Shown: positions 1-7,127 of the stretch, one piece after another
How the letters are laid out: each line of letters begins with the position of its first letter
How positions within the stretch are numbered: position 1 is the stretch's first letter
Notes under the pieces: generated by a model
Databases searched by the model: none
What the model was told of the DNA's origin: nothing
The model's input: the letters and a program-made list of their open reading frames with translations, nothing else
NCBI GenBank assembly: GCA_027600665.1
Contig: JADGJL010000705.1
Span: 1 to 15,197 of the forward strand
Direction of reading: 5' to 3'
Source of the DNA: Irineochytrium annulatum
Taxonomy: Eukaryota > Chytridiomycota > Chytridiomycetes > Chytridiales > Chytridiaceae
DNA: 15,197 nucleotides
Translations under genes and position numbers: made by a program

Positions 1-282
1 GGCCTGGGTGCGGGTGGCGCAGCGGCGGAGTCGGCCTATGACAACGACCTGGCGCTGGCAATGAAGCTGCAGGAGGAGGAGGAGCAGTACGCTGTGGAAC
101 AGCAGGCGTTTGAGGAGCAGCAGCGACAACAGCAGCAGCAGCAGCCAAACGATCCGTTCGCGGCGTCGTATCAGCGGCGGGCGAGGCAGGAGTCCGCGCA
201 GAGGAGGCAGGCGAATGGTGAAGGAGGTGGCGGCTCAGTGCCGGTGGACAAGAAAAAGGACCCGAACTGCAACGTGATGTAA
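1..282 (+). CDS. C-terminal end of a probable MINDY-family (FAM63-like) deubiquitinase, 5' truncated
   Basis: Frame 1 is open from the window edge to TAA at 280-282, giving 93 residues that are the C-terminus of a longer protein. It starts with a Gly/Ala linker, then an acidic amphipathic helix (NDLALAMKLQEEEEQ) that fits the ubiquitin-binding MIU pattern D-x-L-A-x-x-L-Q-x-E-E. A glutamine-rich stretch encoded by CAG repeats and an Arg/Gln-rich linker follow, and it ends KKKDPNCNVM. The last four residues, CNVM, form a CaaX box after a lysine cluster; a final Met normally means farnesylation. As I recall, human MINDY-1 has the same tail order: MIU, Gln-rich stretch, CaaX (CILL). MINDY enzymes cleave K48-linked polyubiquitin. 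The catalytic domain lies outside the window, so the family call is inference. Any other CaaX protein with an MIU or UIM is possible. Confidence 0.6.
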   Translation, partial: GLGAGGAAAESAYDNDLALAMKLQEEEEQYAVEQQAFEEQQRQQQQQQPNDPFAASYQRRARQESAQRRQANGEGGGGSVPVDKKKDPNCNVM

Positions 283-349
283 CTCGGCGTTGAACGCAAA
301 TCACACAGTATGTTACTAATCATGGAAGGCCTCTCTGTAGTCAAGTTGA

Positions 350-355
350 AATAAA
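350..355 (+). promoter_or_regulatory. Poly(A) signal of the MINDY-like gene
   Basis: AATAAA lies 68 bases after the TAA stop at 282, in the spacer before the convergent SF3B5 gene. Position and exact hexamer fit a 3'-end processing signal for the upstream + strand gene. Confidence 0.5.
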
Positions 356-497
356 GCTGTATATTATTCGAAGCACTGCGATCATATGTACACTCCCTGC
401 ATGCAAAATCCCAACTCATTCGTCCATTTCCACGGGAGGCCCGCTGTTGTGAGCAGATCAGTATAGAACTTACAGACATCAGGCTAATCGTGATGGC

Positions 498-914
498 TCA
501 CCATGGCTGCAGCATTTTCTAGTTACACGAATTAAGTTTAAACCAAAAAAACCTTCACAGTAACGCCAAGCAGAACATTCCCCATACCTCGAGCTTGTTT
601 AGCCGCACCCTCCCAATGCTCTCGTTCTCCGCTACAGCAAAGTACGTCAAAAGAGAGCTGTGTCCAATATACGATGCGCAGCTGTCGCGGTGCTGATTTA
701 GCAACCACTCGCTGGCATTAGGACATGTTAAAATCTTCACTTTCGCAGGCCAATAAAATGACCGAACACTACGTAGTGAACTCACAATTTCTTGGTGTCC
801 GCGTGTCCAGTGCCCACGTACTTGGACTGCACTGGGAAAGCAAAAGTTGGTTAAGGCGAGGCCGCTTTGGGCGAAAAGCTTACGGTGCTCGAGCTGACTG
901 TTCATCGCCGACAT
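498..914 (-). CDS. SF3B5: SF3b complex subunit 5 (SF3b10), four exons
   Basis: SF3b10 is a small core subunit of SF3b in the U2 snRNP, which recognises the intron branch site in the nucleus. Exons on the minus strand are 914-884, 831-786, 711-588 and 518-498. The introns are 52, 74 and 69 nt, with donors GTAAGC, GTGAGT and GTATGG and acceptors CCCAG, GCCAG and CTAG. Joined, they give 73 residues with start MSAMNSQLEH, then LQSKYVGTGHADTKKFEW, NQHRDS, YFAVAENES and the end KMLQPW. These segments match, in order, the conserved landmarks of human SF3B5 (SQLEHLQSKY, GTGHADT, EWLVNQHRDS, YFAIAENES, EKMLQP) as I remember it. The human protein is 86 residues; this one stops just after LQP and lacks the short Gly/Pro-rich tail. 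ATG 914 is used; the ATG at 905 would also fit. Phases (1, 2, 0) are consistent across all junctions. Confidence 0.95.
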
Positions 915-985
915 GATGGGCTTTATAATCTCTCCTCAAGAAGGTTGAAGTTGACGTTCAGCTTTAGACGCGACTGCGATCCCAG

Positions 986-1453
986 CTAACAGCAGTTACG
1001 TTTCGATAATGCGAGGTGGAAATCGACTGACTTTGACGCCAACGATTTTTGGCAAGATGAGCAGTCTTTTTTTTCCCGCTGATTCCAAAATGCTCCTGCG
1101 CGATCTTTGATGGTAAGCTCTCCCTCTTCCTCACTTCTCCTCTGTTCTGTTTGGGGCTCTTGAACGATGAAAAAGTTATATCCATTCTCCGAATTGGCGC
1201 CGGCCCCCCGTTGGCGGCGTCCCAACCCGTTCGAGGTCTTCTCGGCGGGGGAAAGGCCCGCTAACGCGTTTTGGGGTTGGGACGGATACTTATATGCATC
1301 GTCGACCATGCTGTCTTGTTTTTTGGTTTCCATTGCTGAGGCCGCTAAGTCGGGGATTTCTGGTCCCTTGGTGCGGGGCAGCTTTGGTTCTGGGATTCGG
1401 GACTGGCGGGTGGATGATGTCTGGTGCTCGTTAATGCCGGAAGTAGAAATTAG
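986..1453 (-). CDS. Ambiguous open frame, possible small or partly spliced gene
   Basis: The minus strand is open for 155 codons from 1453 to the TGA ending at 986. The first good ATG is at 1333-1331, with a purine at -3 and G at +4. Reading from it gives 115 residues, METKKQDSMVDDAYKY and onward, hydrophilic and rich in Gln, Glu and Arg, with mostly G/C third codon positions in its first two-thirds. The last 35 codons, with a run of Lys and several Cys, look less coding. A possible intron inside would begin GTGAGG near 1134 and end at CAG near 1095. I recognise no family. The stop is only 71 bases from the SF3B5 start on the same strand, so this could equally be noncoding leader or promoter sequence. 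The opposite strand also has an open frame (1167-1460) that looks less natural, being Trp-rich. Confidence 0.3.
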   Translation of the reverse strand, partial: LISTSGINEHQTSSTRQSRIPEPKLPRTKGPEIPDLAASAMETKKQDSMVDDAYKYPSQPQNALAGLSPAEKTSNGLGRRQRGAGANSENGYNFFIVQEPQTEQRRSEEEGELTIKDRAGAFWNQREKKDCSSCQKSLASKSVDFHLALSKRNCC

Positions 1454-1815
1454 CTACTGACACGTCCCTCCGTCTTTCCACTTCATGCCGTTTTCATCTG
1501 GGTTAATTTGCTAATCGGATGTTCTATCAGCAGGTCAATGGTCATTTCGATCTTTCTCGCCATTTTCAGGTAGTCAAAATGGTGTTTATTCAATTTATAA
1601 AGGTTTGTATTTGATCGTGATATCGTTTGTAGGAGTGAATAATATATGTTGAATAAAATATCAACTGCTATGCGAATGCTTTCGAGTTCACGTTCACTTG
1701 CCGTTCTCTTATTGGCTCAATGTGAACCAAAATGTTTCGTTTAATACATACATATGCCCGAAAAAAAATACATGTCGATCACGCAAAAAGCAATACAAAA
1801 GATATAATTAAATCA
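1454..1815. other. AT-rich spacer, mostly 3' flank of the membrane-protein gene
   Basis: No convincing coding frame was found on either strand. A minus-strand AATAAA (TTTATT at 1585-1590) lies 226 bases beyond the stop of the single-pass membrane protein gene and may be its poly(A) signal. A plus-strand AATAAA is at 1652-1657 with no clear + strand gene to serve. A 26-codon minus-strand frame starting at ATG 1563 in good context has no usable donor before its stop, so it was not called a gene. Confidence 0.5.
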
Positions 1816-2985
1816 TCACTCTATCGGCTCCGGATCGTCCCGCCCCATCGTGGTTCGCCTGTCCAAGGAGAGTTGCACGCTCTCCAAATCCTCATCAAGA
1901 TCACCCCATTGTACGTTATAACCACCTGCAAGGAAAAGTTAGTGACGAACATTTTAAATAAATCGAGGGAAAGACTAACCTGCTCTGGGGTGTCTCTCAA
2001 CGCCACCATAAGCGTTGCTCACCTCACCCAATCCCGATCCTGAAGCCACTGAGCTCGCCGTCGTGACGGGTACCGTCCTCGGCGGACTCGCGGTAGACGT
2101 CGCGCTCGTGACGCTCACCTCTGACATATACCCGCTTTGTCGCCGACTTGCCCTCCCGTACTCCCTCCCGCTCACACCGCTCCCCCCCTGAGTCCCCGTC
2201 GTCGATGCTCCTCCGCTCCAGGAATCTCTCACGCTCCCGACCCTTTGGAAAAATCCCCCTAGACTCGCGCCGGTGCTACTTCTCGGCAACGGTGTCGCAT
2301 CATCCACCAATCTCAAAATCTCCCCCGGAGCCATGATACCCTCCCCCTCGGGCGCCACCATCACCAACCCGGCCGATCCGTAAGACCCCGCGGACGAATA
2401 CGGCAGCGATGTTACCTCCGTCGCGGCCGATGAAGGGTGCGACGAGTAAGCCATCAGGGGCTCCTGCGACCCCGCGACGGACACGCTGTTCCTTGACGAC
2501 GACGACGTCGTGGACGACGCGCCCCCCGAGATGCGCTTGGACGTCTGCGTCGCGCCCTTGCCGTTGAAAGTGTTCCTTCTCCGCCGTCGACCGCGGTTGA
2601 GGGGCATCTTTGCGACCCAAATGAGGAGGATTAAGGACGTGAGGAGCACAGAGGCCGTCACGAGGCCGATGAGCATCATGGATGTCGAGGACATATTTTG
2701 CCCGAGGGAGGATGCAATGCCGGATTGGATTATGTTCGGCGCGGTCGTGGATGCAGGCGGAGCAACAGGCGGCGAGGATGCGGGGTCGGTTGTCGGAGTG
2801 GGGTTATCCGGCCCGGGCGGAGGAGGAGGAGGCGGCGGCGGAGGGGCATTGGGATCCCCGGGGCCTTCGCGTTGTTTCCCGAGAAAGATCACACGATGGC
2901 GGGTGCGCCCGGAGGACCTGGCGGCGTGGGATGCTGGGAGGAGCGAGAGAAGCGCGAGGGGTGCGACGGGTGCGAGGAAGGCCAT
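1816..2985 (-). CDS. Single-pass membrane protein with signal peptide and polyproline ectodomain, two exons
   Basis: Exon 1 runs 2985-1980 and exon 2 runs 1925-1816. The 54-nt intron has donor GTTAGT, branch CACTAAC and acceptor TTGCAG. The 371-residue product has a clear N-terminal signal peptide (about residues 1-21, cut near ASHA), then a short ectodomain with a run of ten prolines (about 48-57) and a Pro/Thr/Ser stretch. One hydrophobic segment follows at about 102-125, then a basic RGRRRRR stop-transfer signal. The long Ser/Thr/Gly-rich cytoplasmic tail ends in an acidic segment (WGDLDEDLES) encoded by exon 2. This fits a type I plasma-membrane protein. The layout recalls fungal wall sensors such as Mid2 or Wsc, but there is no WSC cysteine domain and I recognise no homologue. 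Without splicing, the protein would stop just inside the intron at TAG 1977-1975. Confidence 0.8.
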
Positions 2986-3035
2986 GTGGACAGGCGTCGG
3001 CGAGGCTTGTGAATTGTACTAGAAACGCCACTGCC
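2986..3035. promoter_or_regulatory. Very short divergent 5' spacer
   Basis: Only 50 bases separate the ATG of the minus-strand membrane protein (2985) from the ATG of the putative small + strand gene (3036). If both are real, their promoters overlap or lie inside each other's coding region. I see no clear TATA element here. Confidence 0.3.
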
Positions 3036-3354
3036 ATGTCTTTATCTGAGTTCGGTTCACAGGTTAAATCGTTTTTCATGACAAAAGTGTTGGACATGTC
3101 GCTGGATGGTACGCAATTCCTTTGCAGCACAGCAATGCCCACTTGCCTTAGTCATCGAACAACGAAACAGACTCGAGGACCTGTTGCATCGAGATTCGCA
3201 ATATAAGCAACCATGGCGCACAGCCGTTTGCAAGAAAACAATCAGAGTTCTCATAGTTAGCCTTTGGGTGGTCGGCGTATCACAACACGTAACCATTTCT
3301 CTTCAGCTCTGGGTCATCGAGAACGGTGGTTCCTTGACAGTGAATCAGTGGTAA
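3036..3354 (+). CDS. Putative small protein of 74 residues, three exons
   Basis: Exon 1 (3036-3108) begins GCCATGT and encodes MSLSEFGSQVKSFFMTKVLD and a few more residues. A 43-nt intron (donor GTACGC, acceptor CTTAG) joins exon 2 (3152-3255), which encodes VIEQRNRLEDLLHRDSQYKQ, then PWRTAVCKKTIR. A second intron, 3256-3306 (donor GTTAGC, branch-like GTAAC, acceptor CTTCAG), leads to exon 3 (3307-3354, stop TAA). That intron is 51 nt and stop-free, so retaining it would add 17 residues without changing frame. The exon 2 part has the charged, helical look of a real small protein. I do not recognise the family and see no signal peptide or membrane segment. Support is only matching splice phases and protein-like composition; the first intron lacks a strong branch site. 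Confidence 0.45.
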
Positions 3355-3585
3355 AGAAAGGCGGAGTTGTGGTAATCGGGATTGCCGGCGCATCGGCAAC
3401 GATCCCCAGTTGATCGTCTCGCTTATGGAGAGGGCGCCTCGGAACTGCGAGCATCTCTTCCTCACCCCCACTTCTTCCATCACTGGGTGGCCCGTGACCT
3501 TTTTGTTCAAACCCGTTTAAAGGCGATCAACCTCTGCACACCTTCACACGTACCACACCACCACGCCTGCGGAGCCCTCGTCGCG

Positions 3586-4596
3586 ATGGACTACACCGCC
3601 GCGCCCGAGCTCTCGCGGCCGGCCTTCGTCGTTCGCGTCACAAACAACGTGAACCCGATCACCTCCAAGCGTCGCCTCTCCTCCGATATCAACTACTCCC
3701 CTCGCCCAAAGCTTCCGCCTCACCCTCCCTTGCCCAAGGCCGGCAAGATCGCGACCGCAAAGAACCCGATTCTCACCCTCATGCCCCCGGAAGGTGACGA
3801 GCTCGGCTGGAGCCGGTTCGACCTCCAGCGCCACTCCGGCAGCACTATCCGCCGCGCGATCGCGAAAGCCCTGCCGACGACGCACCAGGATCGCGTGCTG
3901 TTCGCCATCGTCGGGAGGTGTTTGACGCCGGACGCGCCGAGACCACTGGGCGGGAAGACGCACCCGGGCTACAAAGACGCAGAGGGGACCACGGCCACCG
4001 AGCTAGTGGATTGGATACTGGGGAAGGCTGTTGAGCCGCCTCTGGGGGGTAGGGGAAGGAAGAGGTTGGACGCGGGGACGGCGCTGCGGTTTGTGGTCGA
4101 GACCGCGAATCAGGTTATGGAGGAGGAGAGGGCGGGGGAGAAGGATGGGGTGAGCTGGTTTTCCGTCGATAAAGGCGATTTTAATGCTAATGATGGGCTT
4201 TATAGGTTGACGAGAGCCTGCTAAGGGGCATGGACTGGGCCGGGACGCCGATGAAGGGGAAGGTTGTGATCCCGCGTCACCTGCGTGCCGGTATGTTCAT
4301 CCGCGCTGGTACTTGTTTTTGCTGAGTTCAGCCGTACTCACGGTTTTACGCCCATAGACACCGTCTACATCCCTCGCACCGAGCGCCGCGACTCCAAATC
4401 CGTCTCGCCCAAGAGAAAGCGCGACGACTCCGACTACGGGTCGTCCTTCTCGGACGAGTCACCAAGCGCCGAGCCCAGCAACGTCACCTCGCACGCGCAC
4501 CCGCAGCACCCGCTCGCACCAAAAAAAAGAAGGAAAGTTAAAGGCCAACGCGTGGAGAACGGGATCTCCAATGCCTACGGGACGTCCTCGCGCTAA
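3586..4596 (+). CDS. Unrecognised protein, probably nuclear, three exons
   Basis: Exons are 3586-4149, 4206-4290 and 4358-4596, giving 295 residues. Intron 1 (56 nt) has donor GTGAGC, a CTAATG branch and acceptor TATAG. Intron 2 (67 nt) has donor GTATGT and acceptor CATAG. The start MDYTAAPELSRP has context CGCGATGG; the upstream frame to 3382 lacks protein character. The N-terminal 75 residues are Pro/Arg-rich and low in order. A globular middle (about 80-200) includes TTATELVDWILG, which resembles the first half of a DEP domain, but I would not call it one. The C-terminus is Ser/Asp/Lys-rich and carries two basic clusters, PKRKR and PKKRRKVK; the second is close to the classical monopartite nuclear localisation signal. 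Reading through intron 1 gives a different end (LYRLTRAC, stop at 4224) that also looks DEP-like, so the first junction is not certain. Confidence 0.65.
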
Positions 4597-5160
4597 CAAC
4601 AAACACACTCACATGTTACCACAACGCATACTAACACTACACACGCGACGAGTCAACTTAAATGTTGAAGTTAGGTAGAAAATTGCCTAGTCAATCTGAA
4701 CAATTGGTGGGGAAAGGTGCAGGCACCGCGCAGTTTCCTTGTTTCTTCCTTCTGTCCCTTGTAACCGACTTTCCACCACTTTGATTATACGCGGGCATAG
4801 GCGGTCCTTTCGAATGCGGCGAATGCACAGATACTAAACCCCACATAGAATGAGCTTCTAGTTTACAAACGTTATATACAACACGCACATAGGGAGCGAG
4901 CAATAAGCAGGCACAGAAAGTAAACACACATAGACCGAGCTTTTAGTTTACACTCGGTATATACAACACACAGATAGGGAGCGAGCAATAAAAGCAGGTC
5001 TTAAATTTTTTTGAACCTTGAGAAAAGATCGTAGTCGTATTCGTGACGTGTAAGAGAGTACGGCCTAAAACTGAACCTTCCCAAACTCTATGAAGTTCTT
5101 CCCGTCAAGCCCTTTGCATCAACGTCAAAGTCCCACTCCGTCCAATACCCCCACCACCAT
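4597..5160. other. Intergenic spacer with duplicated block
   Basis: This 564-base spacer lies between two + strand genes and shows no convincing coding frame. It holds the approximate direct repeat at 4842-4998 and an AATAAA at 4987-4992 that could end the upstream transcript. The frame of the downstream eIF4E-like gene stays open back to 5047, without an ATG before 5161. Confidence 0.6.
4842..4998. repeat. Two imperfect direct copies of a ~70-bp unit
   Basis: Copy 1 is 4842-4911 and copy 2 is 4927-4998, an 85-base period with a 15-base spacer. Both share CACATAGA, GAGCTT, TAGTTTACA, TATATACAACA and ATAGGGAGCGAGCAATAA, ending in AGCAGG. Differences are scattered single bases plus a 2-base insertion in copy 2 that turns AATAAG into AATAAA. 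No gene, transposase or terminal inverted repeat is attached. It looks like a local duplication, perhaps of a 3'-end or promoter element. Confidence 0.85.
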
Positions 5161-5915
5161 ATGGCCTCCGCCCATCCCTTGCAGTTCCAATGGGTCTTCT
5201 GGTGACGTTCCTCATCCAAATTTCTTTCTAACCTTTCAACAGGGTAATGCATCGCAACCCGCAAACGAAACTCGAGAACTACGACAGCCTTATCAAGCGT
5301 CAGGCGTCCTTCGCCAGCGTCGAGGAGTTCTGGGGTGCTTACAACGTCCTCAGGCGGCCCAGCGATTTGCCGGCCATCAGTGATGTTTTTTTGTTCAAGG
5401 CGGGACAGAGGCCGACCTGGGAAGGTATGGGTTCTCACCGCGACGGAGAGTATGTGTTGATAAGATTGTGGTAAATAGATAATCCGGCGGGTGGGAAGTG
5501 GATCGTTAGGCTGAAGAAGGGTTTGGCGAGTCGGTATTGGGTAAAAGGATGATGTTGTTCGGCCATTAATCTCTAACCTCTTGAAAGGAAAACCTGGTGA
5601 TCGCGCTGATCTCGGAACAGTTCGATGTCGGGTCAGAGATCTGCGGGGCGGTGATAAGCATCAGGCATAGCGAGGATATTCTGTCGGTGTGGAATCTGAA
5701 TGCTGGCGCCGGGAGGGTGAATTTGAAGATTAGGTGGGTTTGCGTGTTGTCGTGAATTGCGGGTTGATAAGGGCAGTTGCTGATGGGTTTCGTGTTGTAG
5801 GGATACGATGAAGCGGGTCTTAAACCTGCCACCTTCCTGCCTGATGGAGTATAAGGCGCATTCTCAGGCCATTGAGGATAAGTCGTCGTTCCGAAACACG
5901 TCGTTGTTTCTGTAG
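5161..5915 (+). CDS. Class II eIF4E-family cap-binding protein (4EHP/eIF4E2-like), five exons
   Basis: Exons are 5161-5201, 5243-5424, 5479-5540, 5588-5733 and 5801-5915 (introns 41, 54, 47 and 67 nt), giving 181 residues. The protein covers the eIF4E fold from HPLQFQWVFW (5-14) through FASVEEFWGAYN (37-48), RPSDLP, LFKAGQRPTWED (64-75), KWIVRLKKGLASRYWENL (81-98), ICGAVISIR (113-121), WNLNA and IRDTMKRVLNLPP to MEYKAH. W73 and E74 match the cap-stacking Trp and base-contacting Glu. The other stacking position appears to be Y27 (NYD), as in 4EHP, rather than the Trp of canonical eIF4E. FW43-44 is in the dorsal surface that binds 4E-BP/eIF4G-type motifs. Family members bind the m7G cap in the cytoplasm; 4EHP types usually repress translation. 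ATG 5161 gives an unusually short N-terminus of four residues before HPLQ; an upstream exon is possible. Confidence 0.93.
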
Positions 5916-6320
5916 ACTTTTGGGTGGTATAGAAGTGGACGAATGGAGGGCTGTCGCAGGCGCCGTGATTCGACGGGGATGCTTTTTGTTTGCTGTAATG
6001 AGATGTTATTTCCGGACTATCAGCTCCGCTTCGATGCAAACAGTACATACGATCAAGAAATAATAACGTCTCCGCAATATATATATATATTGTTTATGAT
6101 GACTTGTTGAGTTACAAATTCCTCAAGTCTTAAACAACCTTTTATGCCAAGTACAGTAAAATTGTAAGAGGTTTAGAAAATACGGGCTCAATTGAGCTTA
6201 CTCCATAATATAAAATTGTTTATGATTCTCCCTTTCTGAGGTCCACAAATGCTAGATGTCCCTCATTCATTTGCTTCGGTTGCCCATCTTCCCTTTTTTT
6301 CCCAATTCTTCGCCCCTCGT
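5916..6320. other. Convergent 3' spacer
   Basis: This 405-base AT-rich spacer separates the 3' ends of the eIF4E-like (+) and phosphatidylinositol synthase (-) genes. It contains an AT microsatellite near 6077-6091. No canonical AATAAA was seen for either gene and no protein-like frame was found. Confidence 0.5.
6077..6091. repeat. Short (AT)n microsatellite
   Basis: About seven AT dinucleotides lie in the 3' spacer, 160 bases past the eIF4E-like stop. It is simple sequence with no other structure around it. Confidence 0.8.
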
Positions 6321-7127
6321 TCACATAACCTTCTCCTTCCCCTTTAATCTCGCCTGCAAATCCACCCTCGCCAGCACCTGCGCCGCCCCGACGAGCTGTA
6401 TCCCATTCAGAACCTGCTTGATCACAAAGAAAACGCCCGATATCACCGCAAGTCCCCACAGCGCCGTCCTCCCATTTCCATCCAAAAATAGCTCCCCAGT
6501 CTCGGGCGACACCCAGCTCAGCAGATATACGGTGATGTAAAACAGCTGATCGAGCGCGCACACGAGGAAAAGCACCGTCTTGTTCATGTAGTACAGCCTC
6601 AGCAATGGGTGCGCCTTGGCCTCCATCTGCTTGTGCGACTCGTTGCCCACAGTCAGGGAGGAGACCATCTGAAAGTAGTGGGACGAGAGGTCAAGGGAGA
6701 TGAGAAACTGATAAAGGAGCGCAAATTGGGGGTGTAAGGTCGTAAGGTGGACGAGGAGGCAGGCCGTCGTGGAGCGGTCCGTGACCATGTCGAGGACGGC
6801 GCCGAATTTCGTTGCTGCGAGCGAGCGAGAGATGCTCGTTTTAAAGATAGTGGGATGCATTCTAAAAGGATAACCCCGCCACATACATTGATTAAAGTAC
6901 CGCGCGGCGTGACCGTCGAATGCGTCCAGGAGGCAGGAGGTGGCATATGTCAGCATCGCCCATGCCGGATGTGAGGTGAGAAGGTAGAATGAGAGGAAGG
7001 CGAGGAAGACGCGCGAGTAGCCGATGAGATTTGGGACGAAGAGGAACACATTGTTATGCCCCGTGAAGGCTGATGACGGCGGGAGGGCCGAGTTCTTAGA
7101 TGTCGAATCTCGCTCCTTCTTCCCCAT
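6321..7127 (-). CDS. PIS1: Phosphatidylinositol synthase (CDP-diacylglycerol-inositol 3-phosphatidyltransferase), two exons
   Basis: The enzyme makes phosphatidylinositol from CDP-diacylglycerol and myo-inositol in the ER membrane. Exon 1 is 7127-6887 and exon 2 is 6814-6321, with a 72-nt intron (donor GTATGT, acceptor CGCAG), giving 244 residues; yeast and human forms are about 210-220. The CDP-alcohol phosphatidyltransferase signature D-G-x2-A-R-x8-G-x3-D-x3-D is complete: D71-G72, A75-R76, G85, D89, D93, with the extra D68 before it. NNVFLFVPNLIGYSR before it and YQFLISLDLSSHYFQM after it are typical of PI synthases. Several hydrophobic segments follow, and the end is a basic tail (KGKEKVM). 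The start MGKKERD was chosen because it sits shortly before the conserved N-terminal segment; upstream codons lie in the divergent promoter and neighbour. The intron falls inside the catalytic signature, between Q80 and S81. Confidence 0.95.
   Translation of the reverse strand: MGKKERDSTSKNSALPPSSAFTGHNNVFLFVPNLIGYSRVFLAFLSFYLLTSHPAWAMLTYATSCLLDAFDGHAARYFNQCMWRGYPFRMHPTIFKTSISRSLAATKFGAVLDMVTDRSTTACLLVHLTTLHPQFALLYQFLISLDLSSHYFQMVSSLTVGNESHKQMEAKAHPLLRLYYMNKTVLFLVCALDQLFYITVYLLSWVSPETGELFLDGNGRTALWGLAVISGVFFVIKQVLNGIQLVGAAQVLARVDLQARLKGKEKVM

Noticed and set aside
117..150. CAG-rich run as a possible microsatellite
   Set aside because: It lies in frame inside the MINDY-like tail and encodes its glutamine stretch; interrupted and short.
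555..914. Continuous 119-codon minus-strand frame
   Set aside because: It is the unspliced reading of SF3B5: parts of introns 1, 2 and 3 are translated and exons 2 and 4 are lost or out of frame.
1220..1245. CGTTCGAGGTC, resembling a tRNA B box
   Set aside because: It departs from the B-box consensus, and no A box or cloverleaf could be built around it.
1167..1460. 97-codon plus-strand open frame starting ATGAAAAAG
   Set aside because: Trp- and Gly-rich composition unlike a normal protein, no family resemblance, and it lies opposite a more protein-like frame.
1488..1563. 26-codon minus-strand frame MARKIEM with strong start context
   Set aside because: It stops before any GT donor, so it cannot be spliced to the open frame downstream; too short alone.
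2510..3022. 170-codon plus-strand frame with polyglycine
   Set aside because: Antisense of the polyproline and Ser-rich minus-strand membrane protein; the Gly run is simply the complement of the Pro codons.
5088..5438. 116-codon minus-strand frame
   Set aside because: Antisense of the first two exons of the eIF4E-like gene, where the coding strand is certain.
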